From MGBC113645 sp036308445 (GTDB lineage Bacteria > Bacillota_I > Bacilli_A > Erysipelotrichales > Coprobacillaceae), in assembly GCA_036308445.1 (NCBI GenBank), contig JAXJVS010000089.1:1-42565 (forward strand): 42,565 nucleotides of DNA. Direction: 5' to 3'. Under the pieces are notes generated by a model. The model had not been told where the DNA came from and did not search any database. It worked only from the letters and a program-made list of their open reading frames with translations. Position 1 is the stretch's first letter; each line of letters begins with the position of its first letter. Positions 13,858 to 22,300 of the stretch are shown in pieces. Both the position numbers and the translations under genes were made by a program.

Positions 13858-15570
13858 ATGTTTAATAAAAGATTAATACAAGAATTAAGTGAAGCTAAGA
13901 TATATGTTATAAAACAAGTCGTATATCAATGGATTGCATTATTAATGAATATATTATTTACAATAGGAATCTGTTATGTATTTTATAGTCTTATTCAAAA
14001 CACATTAACATTTTCTATTCTTACTATTTTATTATTAATATCAATACTTTTATTTTTGATAAGAGGATATGCTTTAAAAAAAGCTAATCAGCTTTCTTTT
14101 ATTTCGTCTTCTATTGTAAAAAAAGAATTAAGAGAAAAGCTTTTTGATAAAGTGTATGCATTAGGTATTCATTACTCTTCTTTAGTGTCTACAAGTGAAT
14201 TAGTACAATTAGCAGTAGAAGGAATAGAACAACTAGAAACTTATTTTTCTATGTATTTACCACAATTATTTTATAGTTTATTAGCTCCTTTTACATTATT
14301 TATTGTATTAGCGTTTTTTGATATAGCGAGTGCTCTTGCATTACTTATCTGTGTACCATTAATACCTATGTCAATTATTGCAGTACAAAAATTTGCAAAA
14401 AAGTTATTAGCTAAGTATTGGACAAGTTATACAACATTAGGCGATGGATTTTTAGAAAATCTTCAAGGATTAACAACTTTAAAAATATATGGTAGTGATA
14501 AAGATAAACAAAAACAAATGAATGAAGAAGCAGAAAACTTTAGAAAAATTACTATGCGAGTATTAATTATGCAATTAAATAGTATTAGTATTATGGATAT
14601 TGTAGCTTATGGTGGAGCAGCAGTAGGTAGCTTTATAGCAATTCAAAATTATATGAATGGTTCTATTTCATTATTATCAGCTTTGATTGTTATTTTATTA
14701 TCATTTGAATTCTTTATTCCTTTAAGACAGTTAGGATCATTCTTTCATATTGCAATGAATGGAGTAGCTGCTAGTGATAAAATCTTTAGAATATTAGATT
14801 CTACACAATCTACAGTTAAAGATTTAGCTCTAACAGATTTTACAGATATTACTATAGAAGATTTATCTTTTCAATATAACAAAGATAGACAAATATTAAA
14901 AGATATTCAATTAAAAATAAATAAAAATAGCTTTATTGGAATCGTCGGAGAAAGTGGTTCAGGTAAAAGTACTTTAGCTAAACTTTTAATGGGATTTTAT
15001 GATTATCAAGGTCAACTATTAATAAATGGTAAACAAAGAAGAGATTATAATGACGAATCATTCTTAAAACAATTTGTTTACATAACATTTGATCCAATGA
15101 TATTTAAAGGGACAATTAAAGATAATTTATGCTTAAGTACAGAATATAGTGATGAAGAAATATGGAATGCTTTAAAGAAAGTCAGATTAGATCAATTCTT
15201 TAAAACACAAGAAGGATTAGAAACACAAATTTTAGAAAATGGTTCAAATCTATCCGGTGGACAAAAACAACGATTAAATTTAGCAAGAAGTTTGTTGTTT
15301 GACGGACAAGTTTATATTTTTGATGAAGCAACAAGTAATATTGATGTAGAAAGTGAAGAAATGATAATAGATATTATTCAAGCACTTGCAAAAGAAAAAA
15401 CAGTCATCATGATTACACATAGACTTGCGAATGTTGAAGAATGTGATTCTATTATTGTTATAAATGATGGCAGAATTGTAGAAAAAGGGACTCATAATAA
15501 TTTAAAGAATCAAGGATTATATGCTGAATTATTACACCAACAAAGAGAATTGGAGGATTACCATGGATAA
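13858..15570 (+). CDS. CydD-like ABC half-transporter (permease + ATPase)
   Basis: A 570-residue ABC exporter half: six membrane helices in the first 300 residues, then an ATPase domain with Walker A GESGSGKST (about 364-372), signature LSGGQKQRLNLARS (about 465) and Walker B YIFDEATSN. It resembles the CydC/CydD subfamily, known in other bacteria to export cysteine or glutathione or to move haem, but true substrate is not readable. The second half-transporter follows with an 8-base overlap, so they form a heterodimer. No cytochrome bd genes are in the window. GGAGG at 13848-13852 precedes the ATG. Confidence 0.88.
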   Translation: MFNKRLIQELSEAKIYVIKQVVYQWIALLMNILFTIGICYVFYSLIQNTLTFSILTILLLISILLFLIRGYALKKANQLSFISSSIVKKELREKLFDKVYALGIHYSSLVSTSELVQLAVEGIEQLETYFSMYLPQLFYSLLAPFTLFIVLAFFDIASALALLICVPLIPMSIIAVQKFAKKLLAKYWTSYTTLGDGFLENLQGLTTLKIYGSDKDKQKQMNEEAENFRKITMRVLIMQLNSISIMDIVAYGGAAVGSFIAIQNYMNGSISLLSALIVILLSFEFFIPLRQLGSFFHIAMNGVAASDKIFRILDSTQSTVKDLALTDFTDITIEDLSFQYNKDRQILKDIQLKINKNSFIGIVGESGSGKSTLAKLLMGFYDYQGQLLINGKQRRDYNDESFLKQFVYITFDPMIFKGTIKDNLCLSTEYSDEEIWNALKKVRLDQFFKTQEGLETQILENGSNLSGGQKQRLNLARSLLFDGQVYIFDEATSNIDVESEEMIIDIIQALAKEKTVIMITHRLANVEECDSIIVINDGRIVEKGTHNNLKNQGLYAELLHQQRELEDYHG

Positions 15571-17218
15571 AAAACAAGGAAATATTAAAATCATGTTTAG
15601 AATGATGGGACTAGTGAAACCATTAGCGTTACCTATGTGTTTTGCTATCCTATTAGGAGTCTTAGGTTTTATATGTGCAATAGGTATCCCTGTACTATCA
15701 GCTATGGCTGTTCTTCAAATTGCGGGAATGTATCCTCATCTTCCTTTACAATCAATTTTAATTATCTTACTTATTATGGCAATATTAAGAGGAGTATTAC
15801 ATTACGGGGAACAAGCATGTAATCACTATATAGCATTTAAACTATTAGCTATTATTCGTGATCATGTCTACACTGCATTAAGACGTTTAGCACCAGCTAA
15901 ATTAGATGGCAAAGATAAAGGAAATCTAATATCCATTATTACTAGTGATATTGAATTATTAGAAGTATTTTATGCTCATACGATATCACCTGTATTTATC
16001 GCTATTATAGTTTCTTCAATCATGTTAAAGTTCTTTTCTCATATGCATGTCATTGCAATGATTATAGCCTTGATTTCATATTTAATTATGGCTGTTATTA
16101 TTCCTGTATTAGTAGATAAACTGGGAAGAACTATTGGTAATGAAAATAGAAACAAGATTGGTGATTTTAGTAGTTTTGTATTAGAAACATTTAGAGGAAT
16201 GTCAACATTACAACAATTTCAAATGTATGATAAAAGAAGAAAACAAATGTTAGAAAGAAATCAGGAAATAGAAGGATTACAATCAAAAATGAAATCTATT
16301 CAATCTTTACAGATTGTTTCTTCACAAATCTTTATCTCATTATCTGCAATAATTATGTTTTTAGTAATGTATTATTTATATTTAAAGGATATTGTAAATG
16401 TATATGATGTGATTATGTCTACTGTTTTATTATTATCTAGCTTTGGACCAGTTTTTGCTTTATCATCATTATCTAATAATTTATTATCTACATTAAATAG
16501 TGGTAGAAGAGTTTTAGCTTTATTAGATGAGGAAGAATTAATTCATGAAATAACTAATCAGCAAATAAGTGATTTTGGTCAAATTGAAGCTCAAGAATTA
16601 ACTTTTGGTTATGATGAAGAAATCATTTTAGAGTCAGTTAATCTTAATTTGAAAGAGAATCATATTACTGGTATTGTTGGTAAAAGTGGTAGTGGGAAAT
16701 CTACATTATTAAAACTTATTATGAGATTCTATGATCCTAATGAAGGTAAAATTACTATTAATGACAGGAATATTAAAACAATTAATACCAAAGATATGAG
16801 ACATATGTTTGCATATGTTACGCAAGAAACAGTTTTATTTCATGATTCAATCTACAATAATTTAAAAATAGCTAACTTGAATGCAAGTAAAGAAGAAATA
16901 ATAGAGGCTTGTAAAAAAGCTAGTATTCATGAGTTCATTGAATCATTACCTCAAGGGTATGAAACAAATGTAGCAGAATTAGGAACTTCATTATCTGGTG
17001 GTGAAAAACAAAGAATAGGACTTGCAAGAGCATTTTTAAGTGATGCTAATTGTATATTGTTAGATGAGCCTACGAGTAATTTAGATGTTTTAAATGAAGC
17101 TGTTATTTTAAAAAGCTTAAAGCAAAGTGATAAGACAATTATCTTAGTTTCTCATCGAGAATCTACAATGAAGATTGCAAATGACGTATATAGTATGAAT
17201 CAAGGAAGAGTGAGCTAA
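15563..17218 (+). CDS. CydC-like ABC half-transporter (permease + ATPase)
   Basis: The 551-residue partner of the preceding half-transporter. It has six membrane helices, then the ATPase domain with Walker A GKSGSGKST (about 371-379), signature LSGGEKQRIGLARA (about 476), and Walker B ILLDEPTSN. The frame is open from 15521, but GGAGG at 15552-15556 lies 6 bases before the ATG at 15563, so the start is there. The gene overlaps the preceding one by 8 bases and the next one by one base (TAATG). It belongs to the same transcript as YgbA and the DUF454 protein. Confidence 0.88.
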   Translation: MDKKQGNIKIMFRMMGLVKPLALPMCFAILLGVLGFICAIGIPVLSAMAVLQIAGMYPHLPLQSILIILLIMAILRGVLHYGEQACNHYIAFKLLAIIRDHVYTALRRLAPAKLDGKDKGNLISIITSDIELLEVFYAHTISPVFIAIIVSSIMLKFFSHMHVIAMIIALISYLIMAVIIPVLVDKLGRTIGNENRNKIGDFSSFVLETFRGMSTLQQFQMYDKRRKQMLERNQEIEGLQSKMKSIQSLQIVSSQIFISLSAIIMFLVMYYLYLKDIVNVYDVIMSTVLLLSSFGPVFALSSLSNNLLSTLNSGRRVLALLDEEELIHEITNQQISDFGQIEAQELTFGYDEEIILESVNLNLKENHITGIVGKSGSGKSTLLKLIMRFYDPNEGKITINDRNIKTINTKDMRHMFAYVTQETVLFHDSIYNNLKIANLNASKEEIIEACKKASIHEFIESLPQGYETNVAELGTSLSGGEKQRIGLARAFLSDANCILLDEPTSNLDVLNEAVILKSLKQSDKTIILVSHRESTMKIANDVYSMNQGRVS

Positions 17219-17505
17219 TGAATATAGAAAAGAAAAGAGAAAAAGAGAAGAAGATTGTATCTTTGATGATTCATTTATATTGTAAAAATCATGATGACAT
17301 TGATGAAGAGGAATTAACTCATTATGCAATGGATAAAATTAATAAATGCCCGATGATGAAAACAAAAACTTTCTGCAGTCAATGTAAAATCCATTGTTAT
17401 CAAAAAGAAAAACAACAACAAATAAAAAAAGTAATGAGATATAGTGGTCCTAGAATGATTTTCTATCACCCTATTTTAGCTATTAAACATGCATTAAAGA
17501 TTTAG
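17218..17505 (+). CDS. ygbA: YgbA-type nitrous oxide-stimulated promoter family protein
   Basis: A 95-residue cysteine-rich basic protein that matches the YgbA family: C22, C44, C53, C56 and C60 in the pattern CPMMKTKTFCSQCKIHCY, and the C-terminal RYSGPRMIFYHP block. In enterobacteria this family is induced by nitric oxide through NsrR and helps recovery from nitrosative stress; its biochemical role is not settled. The cysteine set could bind metal or an iron-sulfur cluster. Its one-base overlap with the ABC transporter gene shows co-transcription. Confidence 0.85.
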   Translation: MNIEKKREKEKKIVSLMIHLYCKNHDDIDEEELTHYAMDKINKCPMMKTKTFCSQCKIHCYQKEKQQQIKKVMRYSGPRMIFYHPILAIKHALKI

Positions 17506-17514
17506 GAGGGAAAT

Positions 17515-17886
17515 ATGAAGATTATATATTTAATTATTGGTTTCATAAGTTTTGGTTTAGGGTGTATAGGTGTTGTATTACCAATTTTACCTACAACACC
17601 ATTCTTCTTGCTTACAGCATATTGTTTTGCAAAAAGTTCAAAAAGATTACATGACTGGTTTTTATCAACTTCTTTGTATAAGAAACATTTAGATTCATTT
17701 GTAAAAGAGCGAGCAATGACATTACAAACAAAAATATCTATTCTTGCTTTCGCAAGTACAATGTTAGCTTTTCCGTTAATTTTTTCAGATAATATTTATT
17801 TAAAGATTATGATTATCTGCCTATATATTATTAAATATTATTACTTTATTTTTAGAATAAAAACAATTAAAAGTGAAAGAATATAA
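17515..17886 (+). CDS. YbaN/DUF454-family inner membrane protein
   Basis: A 123-residue protein with two or three hydrophobic helices and the family hallmark GLGCIGVVLPILPTTPFFLLTAYCFAKSSKRLHDWF, with the SLYKKHL segment after it. DUF454 proteins are found in many bacteria, often near haem or respiratory genes; no molecular function is established. It is the last gene of the ABC-YgbA operon, 9 bases after ygbA, with AGGAGG before its ATG. Confidence 0.88.
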   Translation: MKIIYLIIGFISFGLGCIGVVLPILPTTPFFLLTAYCFAKSSKRLHDWFLSTSLYKKHLDSFVKERAMTLQTKISILAFASTMLAFPLIFSDNIYLKIMIICLYIIKYYYFIFRIKTIKSERI

Positions 17887-17941
17887 AAAAAGCATGACTA
17901 TTATCTAACTTTCATGTAAACTATATATAGGGGTGAGATGC

Positions 17942-18463
17942 GTGAGAGTTTTACTTTATAAGACAAAACATGGCAGTACAAGAAAAATCGCAAAAGTTAT
18001 TGATGCATATATTGGGGAATGTGTATTAATGGATTTTGATGCTATGGATATATCAGTTTTAAAAAAAGCTGATGTTATTGCAATAGGTGTACCTGTTTAT
18101 TATGGTAAATTAGATCAGGATGTAGTTAATTTTATAAAGCATAATCAGGAATTTTTAATCAAAAGAAATTACTCATTATTTGTGACAGGAATGTTATATA
18201 GTGAGTTTATGAGATATGTTACTGATGCTTTTAGTTTTCATATTTTGAAGAATATGAAAGTTATTTCTGGATTAGGCGGAGCTTTGTATTATCCAGACCT
18301 ATCTATAGCAGAAAAGATGGCATTAAATCTTATGAACAAAATATCACCAGTCATACCTAAAGAACATAATGAAAAGATGTATCAGAATTTTAATAATAAT
18401 GAAATAGAGATATTTGCGAATAAAATCAAAAGATTAGATGAAAAAGCTACTGGAATCCAGTAG
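17942..18463 (+). CDS. Flavodoxin-like protein (HemG/protoporphyrinogen oxidase-type)
   Basis: A 173-residue flavodoxin-fold protein: VLLYKTKHGSTRKIA is the FMN phosphate-binding loop, ADVIAIGVPVYYGKLDQDVVNF is the second flavin loop, and GGALYYPDLSI follows. It resembles the menaquinone-dependent protoporphyrinogen oxidase (HemG) and related flavodoxin-domain proteins, but function here is not certain. Two GTG starts are possible: 17933 has no ribosome binding site, while GGGGTGA at 17930-17936 fits the GTG at 17942, so I choose that one. A weak promoter (ATGACT 17894, TAAACT 17917) lies in the short gap after the DUF454 gene. Confidence 0.78.
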   Translation: MRVLLYKTKHGSTRKIAKVIDAYIGECVLMDFDAMDISVLKKADVIAIGVPVYYGKLDQDVVNFIKHNQEFLIKRNYSLFVTGMLYSEFMRYVTDAFSFHILKNMKVISGLGGALYYPDLSIAEKMALNLMNKISPVIPKEHNEKMYQNFNNNEIEIFANKIKRLDEKATGIQ

Positions 18464-18468
18464 CTTTT
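18445..18468. terminator. Bidirectional terminator between flavodoxin-like gene and pduL
   Basis: AGCTACTGG (18445-18453) pairs with CCAGTAGCT (18457-18465) across AAT. T-run on the right, A-run on the left, so it works for both convergent genes. The flavodoxin stop codon is inside the stem. Confidence 0.92.
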
Positions 18469-18477
18469 CTCATTTAT

Positions 18478-19050
18478 TTATTTAATAATTTCACCTTGGC
18501 AAGGTCCAGCAATACCAGCAGCATTTGATTCATCAGTATCAATATGCATTGCTAAAGCATAACTATCACTGACACGACATACAACATCACCAAAAGTTAA
18601 AGATCTTTCAGCAGTAGTAACTTTAACGCTAACTACATCTTTATCTTTAATTCCGAATTCTTCAGCATCAGCTACTGTCATATGAATATGACGTTTAGCA
18701 GCGATAACTCCTTCACTAATTTCAACTTCACCTTTAGGTCCTACAATTTTACATCCGCAAGTTCCAGCAATATCACCAGATTCTCTAACTAATGCTTTTA
18801 AACCTAAAGAACGAGCATCAGTTAATGATAATTCGACTTGAGTTGCATTACGAGTAGGTCCTAAGATAGACATTTTTTGTTCTCCTCTAGGTCCTACAAT
18901 TGTTACTTTTTCTTCACAAGCAAATTGTCCAGGTTGAGATAAATCTTTTTTATTTGTTAATGTATATCCTTCCCCAAATAATACATCTAAATCTTTTTGT
19001 GAAATGTGAATATGTCTAGCTGATGTTTCAACTAAAATTGTTTTTGCCAT
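18478..19050 (-). CDS. pduL: PduL-type phosphate propanoyltransferase/phosphotransacetylase
   Basis: A 190-residue PduL enzyme made of two similar halves, each opening with a zinc-binding histidine motif: H13-I-H15 (ARHIHIS) and H121-I-H123 (KRHIHMT). Other marks are SQPGQFACEEKVTIVGPRGE, LGPTRNATQVELSLTDAR and the SGD block. It exchanges CoA for phosphate on acetyl-CoA or propanoyl-CoA, giving the acyl phosphate for ATP formation by a kinase. It has no extra N-terminal encapsulation peptide and no microcompartment genes nearby, so it probably serves as the general phosphotransacetylase. AGGAGG lies upstream of the minus-strand start. Confidence 0.93.
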   Translation of the reverse strand: MAKTILVETSARHIHISQKDLDVLFGEGYTLTNKKDLSQPGQFACEEKVTIVGPRGEQKMSILGPTRNATQVELSLTDARSLGLKALVRESGDIAGTCGCKIVGPKGEVEISEGVIAAKRHIHMTVADAEEFGIKDKDVVSVKVTTAERSLTFGDVVCRVSDSYALAMHIDTDESNAAGIAGPCQGEIIK

Positions 19051-19371
19051 TTTCTTATCCTCCTATTTATCAATAATATATTACTATTTTTTTCAGTTTT
19101 TGCATAGAGTTTATTGAAAAAACTTATAAAAGCTTAGAAAGGTTTAATAAAATTTATTAAAATAATAAAAAAATATCTTTTTAATATAAAATAATCATTT
19201 TGAAGTAAAATGAGAAAAGACCGAATTTTCGGGAGTTAATGGTGTTTTTATGAAAAATAATTGATAAAATTTTTAGTGAAAAATTAGGAATATCATAAAA
19301 ATTAATGTAAAACTTTACAAGAAATACAAAATATAGTATGATATATTCAACTTCAAAAGGGGGATTTTTAC
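19051..19371. other. Divergent AT-rich intergenic region between pduL and gltB
   Basis: No gene seen. The right part holds the gltB promoter and a symmetrical element (separate entries). CCGA (19221-19224)/TCGG (19229-19232) is a small hairpin without a T-run. The left part carries the pduL ribosome binding site; I could not fix a clear pduL promoter among many AT-rich hexamers. Confidence 0.5.
19306..19342 (+). promoter_or_regulatory. gltB promoter with dyad over the -35
   Basis: TTTACA (19314-19319) and TATGAT (19337-19342), spacing 17. TGTAAA (19306-19311) and TTTACA (19314-19319) form an inverted repeat with a 2-base centre that includes the -35, a likely binding site for a nitrogen or amino-acid regulator. 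Confidence 0.6.
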
Positions 19372-22300
19372 ATGAATGAGGAGTTAAATAAGAAAGTTGG
19401 TCTTTATGATCCATCATTTGAACATGATAACTGTGGTATAGGGGCAGTTGTAAATATAAAAGGAGTTAAAACTCATATTACTGTATCTAATGCATTAAAG
19501 ATTGTTGAACAATTGGAACATCGTGCAGGTAAGGATGCTAGAGGTGAAACAGGAGATGGAGTAGGTATTTTGACTCAGGTTCCTTATGCTTATTTTAAAA
19601 AGATTATTCATGAGTTTGATTTACCACATGAAGGTCACTATGGTGTAGGGATGTTCTTTTTTCCTCAAAATACTTTTAAACGTAATCAGGCAAAGAAAAT
19701 GTTTGAAACGGTTTGTAAGAAAGAGGGAATGGAATTTTTAGGATGGCGTGAAGTCGATAATAATCCTAGTGTTTTAGGTACTAAAGCTATAGAAGCAATG
19801 CCAAAAATTGTACAAGGGTTTGTAAAAAAACCAAAAGATTGTGCAATTGGATTAGATTTTGATCGTAAACTATATGTTGTAAGACGTGTATTTGAACAAA
19901 GTAATGAAGATACGTATGTATGTTCATTATCTTCTCGCACAATTGTATATAAAGGAATGTTTTTAGTAGGTCAATTAAGAAGTTTTTTTAAGGATTTACA
20001 AGATGAAGATTACAAGAGTGCTATTGCATTAGTACATTCACGTTTTTCTACGAATACTATGCCTTCTTGGCAAAGGGCACATCCTAATCGTTTTATTGTT
20101 CATAATGGTGAAATTAATACAATAAGAGGAAATGCTAATAACATGCTTTGTCGTGAAGAAAATATGAAATCTAATATTTTAGATACTGATAAAGTTTATC
20201 CTGTTGTTAATGTTAATGGTTCAGATTCAGCAATGTTAGATAATACTTTAGAGTTCTTGGTTATGTCAGGAATTGAGTTACCTAGAGCTGTTATGATGTG
20301 TATTCCTGAACCGTGGGAAAATGACAACAGCATGTCTCAATTAAAAAAAGATTTCTATGCTTATAATTCAACACTAATGGAACCATGGGATGGTCCAGCT
20401 TCTATTTTATTTAGTGATGGAGAAATCATGGGAGCAATATTAGATAGAAATGGCTTAAGACCTTCACGCTATTATATTACTAAAGATAATTATCTTGTAT
20501 TATCTTCAGAAGTAGGTGCATTAGATATTCCTTCAGAAGATATTATATTAAAAGAAAGATTAAGACCTGGTAAAATGTTATTAGTAGATACTAAAAAGGG
20601 TGAATTAATTAAGGATGAAGATTTAAAGAACGCTTATGCGAGTGCTAAACCATATGGACAATGGTTAGATAGTAATTTAATTGAATTAAAAAATATAAAG
20701 ATTCCTAATGTTGCAGTAACTCGTTATCAAGGTGAAGAATTAATAAGATTACAAAGAGTGCATGGATATAGTTATGAAGATTTAAAAGATTATATTATTC
20801 CTACAGCTTTAAATGGGAATGAACCTACTATTGCAATGGGAAATGATGCCCCATTAGCAGTATTATCTAAAAAACATCAGCCATTATTTCATTATTTTAA
20901 GCAATTATTTGCTCAAGTAACAAATCCTCCTATTGATGCAATTAGAGAGGAGATTGTAACTTCAACATCTTTATGTATTGGAACAGATGGAAATATTTTA
21001 GAAGATAAACCAGAAAATTGTCATTTATTGAAAATACAAAATCCTATTTTATCTAATACTGATATATTAAAATTAAAAAGCTTAGATAAAGAAGGGTATA
21101 AGAGTGCTACAATCTCATTATTATATTATAAGAATACATCATTGGAAAAAGCAATTGATAGGTTATTTGTAGAAGTTGATAAGGTTTATTATAAAGGGGC
21201 TAATATTATTATTTTATCTGATAGAGGGGTGGATGAAAATCATGTACCAATTCCTTCTTTATTAGCTATTGGAGCAGTTAATCAATATTTAGTAAAAACA
21301 AAGAAAAGAATGAAAATAGCTTTAATTATTGAAAGTGGTGAACCAAGAGAAGTTCATCATTATGCAACTTTATTAGGCTATGGAGCAAGTGCAGTTAATG
21401 GTTATTTAGTTCAAGATACTATTTTTGATTTAATTGAAAAGGGATTAATTCAAAAAGATTATTATGCGGCAGTTAAAGATTATAATGATGCTATGTTACA
21501 TGGTATTATTAAGATTGCTAGTAAGATGGGAATCTCTACTATTGCATCATATCGTGGTTCACAAATTTTTGAAGCTATAGGTATAAATCATGATGTGATT
21601 AATAAATATTTCCCTAATACTGTTTCTAGAGTTGAAGGTATATCAATAGAAGATATAGAAAAAGATGTTGATTATAGACATGTGAGTGCATATGATCCAT
21701 TAGGATTAGAAATGGATTTAACCTTGGAATCAACTGGTGGTCATAAGGAAAGAAGTGGTAAAGAAGAACACTTATATAATCCTGCAACGATTCATTTATT
21801 ACAACAGTCTACTAAGGAAAATAGTTATGCATTGTTTAAGCAGTATACAAAGCTAATTGATCAGGAATCTGAAAATATTCATTTAAGAGGATTATTAGAT
21901 TTTAAGAAGAATGTTAAAAGTATTCCTATTGAAGAAGTAGAAAGTGTTGATCATATTGTTAGAAGATTTAAAACAGGAGCTATGTCATATGGTTCTATTT
22001 CTAAAGAAGCACATGAAACAATGGCAATAGCAATGAATATGTTACATGGTAAATCTAATAGTGGAGAAGGTGGTGAAGATTCCGAAAGATTTATTATTAA
22101 AGATGGTATTAATAAATGTAGTGCAATTAAACAAGTTGCTTCAGGTCGTTTTGGTGTAACAAGTGAATACCTTGTTAATGCTCAGGAATTACAGATAAAG
22201 ATGGCTCAAGGTGCTAAACCAGGTGAAGGAGGTCATTTACCTGGTGGTAAAGTTTATCCATGGATTGCTAAAACTAGACATTCGACTCCTGGAGTAAGTT

